The position numbers and the translations under genes were made by a program. The notes below the pieces were generated by a model. It had not been told where the DNA came from. It saw only the letters and a program-made list of their open reading frames with translations, and did no database searches. From NCBI RefSeq assembly GCF_011299555.1, contig NZ_CP049857.1, forward strand, positions 186,001 through 250,000: a DNA stretch of 64,000 bases, written 5' to 3'. This document shows, piece after piece, positions 18,521 through 26,224 of this stretch. This DNA comes from Dysgonomonas sp. HDW5A. GTDB taxonomy: Bacteria; Bacteroidota; Bacteroidia; Bacteroidales; Dysgonomonadaceae. Position 1 is the first letter of the stretch. The number at the start of each line of letters is the position of its first letter.

Positions 18521-19369
18521 ATGCTTGCTTTTATAACATGGGATATTAGTCCCGAACTAGTTAATATTTTTGGACGGGAAATCCGTTGGTACGGATTGTG
18601 TTGGGCAATAGGTGTACTCTGTACATCTTATGTGGTACAAAAAATGTATCAATCGGAGAAACTTCCTGAGAAATGGTTCGATTCTCTTTTTGTCTATGTA
18701 TTAATTGGTCTTATTATAGGTGCCCGACTAGGGCATTGTCTGTTTTATGACCCCGAATATTACTTATCTCACCCCATCGAAATCTTAAAGATATGGGAAG
18801 GTGGTCTTGCCAGTCATGGAGGAGCTATCGGGATGACTATCGGAATATGGCTATTTTGCCGTAATGTCAGCAAAAAAAGTATCATCTGGGCACTCGATCG
18901 CCTTATAGTAGGGGTAGCCATAGGAGCTGCTTTTATCCGTGTAGGTAACTTGATGAACTCTGAAATATATGGTGGTCCGACTACCATGCCTTGGGGATTC
19001 AACTTCGTGAGAGACAGAAGCTGGCACTTGCCAATCGCAGAAGGAGGAGCAGGTGAATTACCTTGTCATCCGACACAGATATATGAAGCTGTCATCTATT
19101 TTGCGATATTTATTCTGACGATGTATATGTTCTACAAAACAGATGCAAAGAAAAAGCAAGGTCTGATATTGGGTGTTTCTCTGATCGGAATATTTTTATC
19201 CAGATTCTTTATCGAGTTCCTGAAAAATGTACAGGAGCCTTTTGAGTTACAAATGAGAGCAAGCATAGGTATTAACATGGGGCAATTATTAAGCATACCA
19301 TTTATTATATGGGGTGTTTGGCTAGTATACAATGCTCTGAAAACGAAAGAACAATCTATCAAAAAATAA
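18521..19369 (+). CDS. lgt: phosphatidylglycerol:prolipoprotein diacylglyceryl transferase
   Basis: Inner-membrane enzyme that attaches diacylglycerol to the lipobox cysteine of prolipoproteins, the first step for the many lipoproteins in this window. 282 residues with seven or so membrane helices. Motifs: GLASHGGAIGM, the signature FIRVGNLMNSEIYG (usual form GRxGNFxNxE), and CHPTQIYEA. Fifteen bases ahead of the flavodiiron gene, likely co-transcribed. Confidence 0.96.
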   Translation: MLAFITWDISPELVNIFGREIRWYGLCWAIGVLCTSYVVQKMYQSEKLPEKWFDSLFVYVLIGLIIGARLGHCLFYDPEYYLSHPIEILKIWEGGLASHGGAIGMTIGIWLFCRNVSKKSIIWALDRLIVGVAIGAAFIRVGNLMNSEIYGGPTTMPWGFNFVRDRSWHLPIAEGGAGELPCHPTQIYEAVIYFAIFILTMYMFYKTDAKKKQGLILGVSLIGIFLSRFFIEFLKNVQEPFELQMRASIGINMGQLLSIPFIIWGVWLVYNALKTKEQSIKK

Positions 19370-19384
19370 TATATTACTTGTATT

Positions 19385-20587
19385 ATGTTAAAACCTATTC
19401 AAATAAAAGAAGACTTATACTATATTGGCGTCAATGACCGAACAAAGGCTTTATTTGAAAATTTATGGCCTCTCCCTAAAGGAGTTTCGTATAATTCTTA
19501 TTTAATTGTAGACGAAAAAACAGCACTATTTGACACTGTAGATATATGTTATTCTGACATTTTTTTACAGAAATTAGAAACAGCACTAAACGGAAAATCA
19601 TTAGATTATCTTGTGATTAACCACATGGAACCTGATCACTCGGGCTCTCTAAGATTACTTAAAACCAAATACCCTAATATTCAAATCGTCGGTAATAAAA
19701 GAACTGCCGATATGGTAAGCGGGTTTTATGGTATTACTGATGGAGTAATGATCATTGAGGATGGACAAGAACTGAGCCTAGGTAAACACAATCTGGTGTT
19801 TTATCTGACTCCTATGGTACACTGGCCTGAAACGATGATGACTTATGAAACAACCGAAAAAATGATTTTCTCGGGAGACGCATTCGGTACATTCGGAACA
19901 CTTGATGGTGGTATAACCGACAAACAATTACATCCTGAACGTTACTACGACGAAATGGTACGCTACTATTCAAATGTAGTAGGCAAGTTCGGTTCTCCTG
20001 TACAAAAAGCATTACAAAAACTAAGCCACCTCGAAATCAATTATATTTGCTCGACACATGGTCCTATCTGGACTATTCCGGAGCAAATTAATAAAGTGAT
20101 TTCGATCTATGACAAACTAAGCAAATATCAAGGTGACGAAGGTGTGGTTATTGCATACGGAAGTATGTACGGAAATACCGAGCAAATGGCTGAAACAATA
20201 GCTTTAGAACTAGCTCAACAAGGTATTAAAGAAATTATACTTCATAATACATCGAAACGTTCGCATTCATATATTATCCGCGATATATTTAAGTACAAAG
20301 GTCTTATTATCGGATCGCCTACTTATAATAATAAATTGTTTCCTGAGGTAGCTACTCTTCTTGCAAAAATAGAAGAAAGAGATATGAAAAACAGATATTT
20401 CAGCTATTTCGGTTCATATACATGGGCAGGTGCAGCACTTAAACGCATCGCTCAATTTGCTGAAAGTACCAATTTCGAAATTATAGGTACTCCTGTAGAA
20501 ATGAAACAATCGATGAGTATCGATACCTACAACGCATGTGTAGCGCTGGGTAAGACTATGGCCGACAGACTTATCCAAGACAGATAA
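19385..20587 (+). CDS. flavodiiron protein (O2/NO reductase, FprA/ROO type)
   Basis: Cytosolic four-electron oxygen reductase or NO reductase protecting an anaerobe. 400 residues: metallo-beta-lactamase diiron domain (about 1-250) with ligands His80, Glu82, Asp84, His85 (NHMEPDHSG), His146 (VHWPE), Asp165 (SGDAFG) and a His in CSTHGPIW. A flavodoxin domain follows (about 255-395), opening with YGSMYGNTEQMAE for FMN phosphate. No rubredoxin domain is fused. It sits with lgt upstream and ends in a perfect terminator. Confidence 0.95.
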   Translation: MLKPIQIKEDLYYIGVNDRTKALFENLWPLPKGVSYNSYLIVDEKTALFDTVDICYSDIFLQKLETALNGKSLDYLVINHMEPDHSGSLRLLKTKYPNIQIVGNKRTADMVSGFYGITDGVMIIEDGQELSLGKHNLVFYLTPMVHWPETMMTYETTEKMIFSGDAFGTFGTLDGGITDKQLHPERYYDEMVRYYSNVVGKFGSPVQKALQKLSHLEINYICSTHGPIWTIPEQINKVISIYDKLSKYQGDEGVVIAYGSMYGNTEQMAETIALELAQQGIKEIILHNTSKRSHSYIIRDIFKYKGLIIGSPTYNNKLFPEVATLLAKIEERDMKNRYFSYFGSYTWAGAALKRIAQFAESTNFEIIGTPVEMKQSMSIDTYNACVALGKTMADRLIQDR

Positions 20588-20634
20588 GCCATAGTATTTT
20601 AATGATTCGCTCTTACAAAAGCAACAATAACTTC

Positions 20635-20666
20635 ATAAACGAGACTATTATAATAGTCTCGTTTAT
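20635..20666 (+). terminator. terminator after the flavodiiron gene
   Basis: ATAAACGAGACTATTA / TAATAGTCTCGTTTAT, a 16-bp perfect palindrome ending in T-rich sequence. Confidence 0.85.
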
Positions 20667-20669
20667 CTT

Positions 20670-20734
20670 TAGGTATCAGACCTTTTTATTACTTTAGCAA
20701 GTAAATATCATTTAACGCTTCATTTACTTAAAAT
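20670..20734 (+). repeat. dispersed palindromic element, copy 7
   Basis: Head AGGTATCAGACCT, body TTTTATTACTTTAGCAAG, tail TTTACTTAAAAT running right up to the ATG of dgt. A compact copy of about 65 bases with both ends recognisable. Confidence 0.85.
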
Positions 20735-22063
20735 ATGGAATGGCAAAAACTACTATCGTCTAAACGTTTTGGAATGGAAGAATTTCACGATGAAAGACAA
20801 CATGACCGATCCGATTTTCAAAGAGATTATGATCGCCTCATCTTTTCATCTCCTTTCCGTAGACTTCAGAACAAAACACAGGTATTTCCCCTTCCGGGTA
20901 GTGTGTTCGTACACAACCGATTAACTCACAGCCTAGAAGTTTCCTCCGTAGGACGTTCAATCAGTTTGATGGTATCAAAAGCCTTGCGCAACAAATACCC
21001 CGATTCTCCTGCAGCATTCGAGGAAATAGGTTCCATTGTTGCTGCAGCTTGTTTAGCACACGATTTAGGTAACCCTCCATTTGGACATTCGGGCGAAAAA
21101 GCCATTGCCACTTATTTTTCCGAAGGCAAGGGACAACCGCTTTATCACGATATCGTAAAAGGTGACGGACGCTGGGAAGATTTCATCAACTTCGATGGTA
21201 ATGCAAACTCAATCCGTTTGCTTACACATCAATTCATAGGACGCAGAAAAGGCGGCTTCGCCATGACCTACTCGATGTTGGCTTCTATCATTAAATATCC
21301 TTTTTCATCGGAGCTGGCACATGGTAAAGGTAAATTCGGCTTCTTTCAAGCCGAAGAGCCTGACGTTATAAAAATAGCAGATGAACTAGGAATACCTAAG
21401 CTACAGGAACAGCCACTTAAACTGGCTCGCTATCCGCTTGTATATCTTGTGGAAGCTGCTGATGATATCTGTTATAAGATAATGGACATTGAGGATGCTC
21501 ATAAATTACATATTCTGACTACTGAAAGAACCATTGATCTTTTCATAAACTTTTTCCCTCCCGAAAAACAGGAAAAAATGAGAAGAACCATGTTGCTTGT
21601 AAATGATGTAAATGAGCAATTGGCATACCTGCGATCAAGTGTAATCGGCCTACTGGTTAATGAGTGTGCGCAAGTATTTATAGATCACGAAGAAGATATA
21701 CTAAATGGGACTTTTAACAGTCCTCTAATCAAACATATTCCTGAACTTTCGAGCAATGCTTATAAGGTTTGCACCGATTACAGCGTCAAATACATATACA
21801 AAGCTAAAGATGTTCTGGATATCGAACTTGCAGGACACCGCATCATTGGGCTGCTGTTAGATACTTTCATGGAAGCTATACGCAATCCAGACAAAGCATA
21901 TTCGCAGCTTTTACTAACAAGGGTTCCCGAACAGTACGAGGTACAAGACCCTTCATTGTATACGCGTGTATTAGCTATATTGGATTATATATCGGGAATG
22001 ACCGACATTTATGCACTGGATTTATATAGGAAGATCACAGGTATGAGCCTGCCTGCGGTTTAA
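20735..22063 (+). CDS. dgt: deoxyguanosinetriphosphate triphosphohydrolase-like HD protein
   Basis: HD-domain enzyme splitting dGTP (or dNTPs) to the nucleoside and triphosphate. 442 residues. Motifs: SPFRRLQNKTQVFPL, NRLTHSLEVSSVGRS with the first His, CLAHDLGNPPFGHSGE with the HD pair, and LVYLVEAADDICYKIMDIEDAH with a further Asp. Its 3' end overlaps the convergent lipoprotein gene by 4 bases. The element before it leaves no room for another leader. Confidence 0.94.
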   Translation: MEWQKLLSSKRFGMEEFHDERQHDRSDFQRDYDRLIFSSPFRRLQNKTQVFPLPGSVFVHNRLTHSLEVSSVGRSISLMVSKALRNKYPDSPAAFEEIGSIVAAACLAHDLGNPPFGHSGEKAIATYFSEGKGQPLYHDIVKGDGRWEDFINFDGNANSIRLLTHQFIGRRKGGFAMTYSMLASIIKYPFSSELAHGKGKFGFFQAEEPDVIKIADELGIPKLQEQPLKLARYPLVYLVEAADDICYKIMDIEDAHKLHILTTERTIDLFINFFPPEKQEKMRRTMLLVNDVNEQLAYLRSSVIGLLVNECAQVFIDHEEDILNGTFNSPLIKHIPELSSNAYKVCTDYSVKYIYKAKDVLDIELAGHRIIGLLLDTFMEAIRNPDKAYSQLLLTRVPEQYEVQDPSLYTRVLAILDYISGMTDIYALDLYRKITGMSLPAV

Positions 22064-22653
22064 GGTTTTCTGATGATCGGTTTCATCTCTTTTGTCAGAT
22101 AAGTATCATCAATAGCAAAGTAAGGCTTATTTCGAATACTACCCGTCGCTTTTATCAAATTGCGATGGGTTGATTTATTTATAGAAAGAGCTATCAACTC
22201 TGTACAATAGACTTTATCATCTGAAGTATTATCAAAATCAAGATCGAAAGGTGTTTCTTTATTTAAATATTGGGTGGCAACGTAAACAATAGAATCGCGC
22301 ACTGTTTGCGTTGTATCTAATCTGTAAACCGCCCAAGTAGATATATTCTTAAGAAAAACGTTTAACGACTCTTTCCTGACTCCTCCTACCCCTGTCAATT
22401 CACTTGCCTCAGCATGTATGACGTATACTTCACGATTGTTATCTATAGCTATAATACCGCCATGGGAATATAATTTTTCTCTATTTGATGATTTTCTAAA
22501 ATAATCAGAGAAAAAACCATTTCCATGGCGGTATATAATATCTCCATTCCGGAATTCTTTTAAATCCCATTCACTGGAAGATGAATTCTCATTGCTATGA
22601 CAACTCACCAATAAAAGAAAGAGACTTAATAAAAATATCTTAAGTGTATCCAA
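22060..22653 (-). CDS. YiiX-like papain-fold lipoprotein (NlpC/P60 superfamily)
   Basis: 197 residues. Lipoprotein signal LFLLLVSC. The motif RNGDIIYRHGNGFFSDYFRKSSNREKLYSHGGII and later VYCTELIALSINKS fit the permuted NlpC/P60 group (YiiX/YebB), with the Cys of YCTEL and the His of YSHGG as likely catalytic residues. The only in-frame start is TTG, directly after an in-frame TAG. That start lies in the tail of a palindromic element. The substrate is unknown; cell-wall peptides or lipids are possible. Confidence 0.8.
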   Translation of the reverse strand: MDTLKIFLLSLFLLLVSCHSNENSSSSEWDLKEFRNGDIIYRHGNGFFSDYFRKSSNREKLYSHGGIIAIDNNREVYVIHAEASELTGVGGVRKESLNVFLKNISTWAVYRLDTTQTVRDSIVYVATQYLNKETPFDLDFDNTSDDKVYCTELIALSINKSTHRNLIKATGSIRNKPYFAIDDTYLTKEMKPIIRKP

Positions 22654-22695
22654 CTAGATTGTACTTACTAAAGGAATAAAAAGGTTGTGACCTTA
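22654..22695 (-). repeat. dispersed palindromic element, copy 8
   Basis: Head AAGGTTGTGACCTT covers the stop codon of the DUF4878 gene; the body (rc TTTTTATTCCTTTAGTAAG) reaches the start of the downstream lipoprotein gene. Confidence 0.75.
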
Positions 22696-23037
22696 TTTAC
22701 CCATTGTAACTTTCCACTGACCGTCTCGTTTTACCAAGTTTAGCTCTTCCTGACTTCCTAGAGGTGAAGTATAGGTAACCCAAGCAATAGTATCACCAAC
22801 AATAGAGTCTTTGATCATTTTAAACTTAAAGTCAGGGTATTTAGGAATAGAATCGCCTGACATTTTCATCGCCATATCCAATAATGATGCCGTTCCGGCT
22901 GTCATATGTTTTTTGGCTTCTTCCATATCACCTTTAGCCATGCTTTCAGTAAATTTTTCGGCTGTTGCTTTAGGTGAATTGGTATCGCATGATACAAATG
23001 CAACAGAGATCAATAGCAACACTAGTAATTTTCTCAT
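22693..23037 (-). CDS. small DUF4878-type lipoprotein
   Basis: 114 residues: lipoprotein signal (LLLISVAFVSC), then SPKATAEKFTESMAKGDMEEAKKHM, the conserved opening of DUF4878, an NTF2-like fold, and VKRDGQWKVTMGK at the end. Function unknown. It begins 3 bases after the malic-enzyme stop, so it is translated from the maeB transcript. Confidence 0.85.
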   Translation of the reverse strand: MRKLLVLLLISVAFVSCDTNSPKATAEKFTESMAKGDMEEAKKHMTAGTASLLDMAMKMSGDSIPKYPDFKFKMIKDSIVGDTIAWVTYTSPLGSQEELNLVKRDGQWKVTMGK

Positions 23038-23040
23038 AAT

Positions 23041-25320
23041 TTACTTTTTAGTTTCATATACAATAGCATCAATAACAGCCACAGTAGTCAAATTTATAAT
23101 ATCTCGCACAGAACTCTCTATATCTGTAAAATGTACAGGTTTGTTCAGTCCCATTTGAATCGGTCCGATAGTCTCACCCGATATTCCCAGATCAACAAGT
23201 AATCGGCTTACCACATTTGCGGAACTTAAATTGGGGAAAATTAAAGTATTTACATCTTTATCTTTCAATGTATTGAACGGAAAGGTAGTATCTCTTAATT
23301 CTTTATTCAAGGCAAAATTAACCTGCATTTCACCATCAATTACTATTTCCGGATTATTCTTGTGCAGATAATCTACTGCCTGAGAAATACTATAAGGACT
23401 ACCATCCTTTTCTGCACCAAAATTTGAAAAAGATAACATAGCCATTACGGGATCGGTATTGAAAAACTTCACGGCATTGTGAGTTAATTTCGCAATATCA
23501 ACCAAAGCATCCGTATTAGGCCACCTGTTTATAAGCGTATCAGCTATAAAGAATGTACCTTTCTTGGTTTGAAGAATATGCATTGCCGCAAAATGTTTTG
23601 TATCGGGACGTAGACCTATCACCTCTATTGCCTTTTGAGCAAATTCCTGATAATGACTGTATACCCCTGTAATCAAAGAGTCAGCTTCACCTGTTTCGAC
23701 CATCATCATTCCAAAATAATTACGGTCGTTCATTTTCTCAAAAGCTTCAACATAGGTAATACCTTGTCTTTGTCGCTTCTCGGATAGTAAACGGGCATAT
23801 TTATCACGACGAGCATCTTCAGACAAAGCTCTATGATTTATAATTTCAATACCCTCTAAGTTCAGGTTATTTTCCTTAGCAATCCGTTGTATACGTTCCG
23901 TATTCCCTATAAGGATAGGAAAACATATCTCCTCATTCTTAGTTAATACAGCAGCCTTTATCATATTGATGTGATTACCTTCACAGAATACAATTCGTTT
24001 AGGATGTTGTTTAGCTAAGTTTGTCAACTGTCTCACCAACTTATTACTGTATCCCATCATCTCGGTCAACCTATTTTCATAAGCAGACCAGTCGTCAATA
24101 GGCTTACGGGCCACACCCGATTCTATTGCAGCCTTGGCAACAGCAACAGAGACAGCTGTTAATAATCTTGGATCTAATGGTTTCGGTATGAAATAATCCC
24201 GTCCAAATACAGTACGCTGAAGACCATAAGCTGCATTTACAACATCGGGAACTGATTCTTTTGCCAGATTAGCCAATGCTTTTACCGCAGCCAACTTCAT
24301 CGCCTCATTAATACCTCTGGCTCTCACATCTAAAGCTCCTCGGAATATATAAGGAAATCCTAACACATTATTTACCTGATTAGGATAATCAGATCTTCCG
24401 GTTGCAAAAATCACGTCTGCCCTAGCCTCAATTGCATCATCATAAGCAATCTCGGGATCAGGATTAGCCAAAGCAAATACAATAGGATTGTCATTCATCG
24501 ATTTCAGCATATCAGCTGTAACAACACCGGCTTTCGATAGTCCTAAAAAAACATCAGCACCTTTCATCGCTTCCGTTATGGTCGAAATATCTCGATCCGT
24601 TGCAAAGAATTTCTTCTGTTCATCCAGATTCGTTCTTTTAGATGATATAACACCTTTACTGTCACACATCACCACATTCTCTTTGCGGACGCCTAAGCTC
24701 ATATATAATTTAGTACAGGCAACAGCAGATGCACCCGCACCACTAACAACGAGTTGAATATCTTCTATTTTTTTTCCTGAAATTTCCAAAGCATTCAATA
24801 AAGCCGCCGAAGAAATAATAGCTGTACCGTGTTGATCGTCGTGCATAACAGGAATATCAAGTTCCTCTTTTAAGCGTCGTTCTATTTCAAAGCATTCGGG
24901 AGCTTTTATATCTTCGAGATTGATTCCTCCAAAGGTTGGAGAAATAGCTTTCACGGTTTGTATAAATTTTTCAGGATCTTTTTCATCCACCTCAATATCA
25001 AAAACATCTATTCCTGCAAATATTTTGAAAAGCAATCCTTTTCCTTCCATCACAGGTTTTCCTGCTAAAGCACCAATATCGCCAAGTCCCAGTACAGCCG
25101 TCCCATTAGATATTACAGCAACTAAATTGCCTTTAATGGTATAATCGTAAGCTGTTTCGGGGTCTTTTTCTATTTCGAGACAAGGATCTGCTACACCCGG
25201 CGAATAGGCTAATGCCAGATCGGTTTGAGTACTGTAAGGCTTGGTTGGAACCACCTCTATTTTTCCGGGTTTACCCTTCGAGTGATAAAGCAAAGCTGCT
25301 TCTTTTGTAACTTTTCTCAT
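23041..25320 (-). CDS. maeB: NADP-dependent malic enzyme with phosphotransacetylase-like domain
   Basis: Oxidative decarboxylation of malate to pyruvate with NADPH. 759 residues, the MaeB fusion length. Malic domain (YSPGVADPCLEIEKDP, NLEDIKAPECFEIERRL, HDDQHGTAI), NAD(P)-binding domain (VVSGAGASAVACTKLY, ALANPDPEI), then from about residue 430 the phosphotransacetylase-like C-terminal domain (RIVFCEGN ... GPIQMGLNKPVHF), which in MaeB is regulatory and not catalytic. The promoter is not clear; a palindromic element lies upstream. Confidence 0.96.
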   Translation of the reverse strand: MRKVTKEAALLYHSKGKPGKIEVVPTKPYSTQTDLALAYSPGVADPCLEIEKDPETAYDYTIKGNLVAVISNGTAVLGLGDIGALAGKPVMEGKGLLFKIFAGIDVFDIEVDEKDPEKFIQTVKAISPTFGGINLEDIKAPECFEIERRLKEELDIPVMHDDQHGTAIISSAALLNALEISGKKIEDIQLVVSGAGASAVACTKLYMSLGVRKENVVMCDSKGVISSKRTNLDEQKKFFATDRDISTITEAMKGADVFLGLSKAGVVTADMLKSMNDNPIVFALANPDPEIAYDDAIEARADVIFATGRSDYPNQVNNVLGFPYIFRGALDVRARGINEAMKLAAVKALANLAKESVPDVVNAAYGLQRTVFGRDYFIPKPLDPRLLTAVSVAVAKAAIESGVARKPIDDWSAYENRLTEMMGYSNKLVRQLTNLAKQHPKRIVFCEGNHINMIKAAVLTKNEEICFPILIGNTERIQRIAKENNLNLEGIEIINHRALSEDARRDKYARLLSEKRQRQGITYVEAFEKMNDRNYFGMMMVETGEADSLITGVYSHYQEFAQKAIEVIGLRPDTKHFAAMHILQTKKGTFFIADTLINRWPNTDALVDIAKLTHNAVKFFNTDPVMAMLSFSNFGAEKDGSPYSISQAVDYLHKNNPEIVIDGEMQVNFALNKELRDTTFPFNTLKDKDVNTLIFPNLSSANVVSRLLVDLGISGETIGPIQMGLNKPVHFTDIESSVRDIINLTTVAVIDAIVYETKK

Positions 25321-25462
25321 AATGCCAATACTGGTTCTTGATAGATTGTTTTACAAATTGAATTCTTTAAAATATAAAGAATTATACCAGAAAAAAAATA
25401 GATTCTGATATAAAAACGAAGTTAATGAAAAAAGTGCGATTAGTAGTTTAAATTAATAAATT

Positions 25463-25556
25463 AAGTTTGCAGAACTATTTATTGCTTTGGTAAGAAAAAA
25501 AGCGATAGATAGTTATAGTTTTAAACTATATCATTAAATAGTTGCTTTTACTTAAA
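25463..25556 (+). repeat. dispersed palindromic element, copy 9 (full length)
   Basis: Head AGTTTGCAGAACT at 25464-25476, body ATTTATTGCTTTGGTAAG, an ATTGCT...AGCGAT pair, tail GCTTTTACTTAAAT. Aligns end to end with the copy at 5727. It fills most of the 318-base gap between tpx and maeB. Confidence 0.9.
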
Positions 25557-25586
25557 TAACAAAAGGTTAATGTTATAAAAATAGAA

Positions 25587-25611
25587 AGTCCGCGAAATCA
25601 CTTCGCAGACT
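25587..25611 (-). terminator. terminator of tpx
   Basis: AGTCCGCGAA / TTCGCAGACT stem with a 5-base loop, followed on the minus strand by TTTCTATTTTT. Confidence 0.8.
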
Positions 25612-25638
25612 CTCCTTCTTAACACAAACTTTACAAAA

Positions 25639-26139
25639 CTACACAATAGAGTTGATTGCGGTCTGATAATTAGGCTCTTGCGTAATCTCAGGAACCAACT
25701 CAATGTACGATATATTTCCTTTAGGGTCGATGATCACCACTGCACGGGCTAAAAGGCCTTTAAGTGGTCCGTCTGTCATCAACACGCCATAATCTTTTCC
25801 AAATTCCGGGCTTCTAAAAACTGACACCGGACTTACATTTTCAATTCCTTCTGCTGTACAAAATCTTCCTGCAGCGAAAGGTAGGTCTGCTGATACTGCC
25901 AAAACAACTGTGTTGTTTAATTTAACAGCCTCCTGATTGAATTTTCTAACAGAAGCAGCACATACACCAGTATCTAAACTTGGGAAAATATTTAAAACAA
26001 TTGTTTTCCCTTTATAATCAGAAAGAGACACTTCCGCTAACTGACCACTTACTAATGTAAAATTAGGAGCTTGAGTACCAACTTTAGGTAGATTACCTAT
26101 TGTATTTACCTCACCACCTTTAAAACTTATTTTTGCCAT
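25639..26139 (-). CDS. tpx: thiol peroxidase (atypical 2-Cys peroxiredoxin)
   Basis: Reduces lipid and other hydroperoxides with thioredoxin. 166 residues, normal Tpx length. Peroxidatic Cys60 in SLDTGVCAASVRKFN (commonly SVDTxVCAxSVRxFN) and resolving Cys94 in GRFCTAEG. Single gene with its own terminator and a -7 element 38 bases upstream. Third peroxide/oxygen-defence locus in the window besides ahpCF and the flavodiiron protein. Confidence 0.97.
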   Translation of the reverse strand: MAKISFKGGEVNTIGNLPKVGTQAPNFTLVSGQLAEVSLSDYKGKTIVLNIFPSLDTGVCAASVRKFNQEAVKLNNTVVLAVSADLPFAAGRFCTAEGIENVSPVSVFRSPEFGKDYGVLMTDGPLKGLLARAVVIIDPKGNISYIELVPEITQEPNYQTAINSIV

Positions 26140-26176
26140 AGCTTATTGTTTTATTGATGCTCTCTAAATTCAAGAG

Positions 26177-26184
26177 CAAATTTA
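26177..26184 (-). promoter_or_regulatory. -7 element for tpx
   Basis: TAAATTTG (TAnnTTTG) on the minus strand, about 38 bases before the tpx ATG; no good -33 match. Confidence 0.5.
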
Positions 26185-26224
26185 TACTGTTTTTTGTTAT
26201 TTATCTAACTAAAATCTAACTTTT

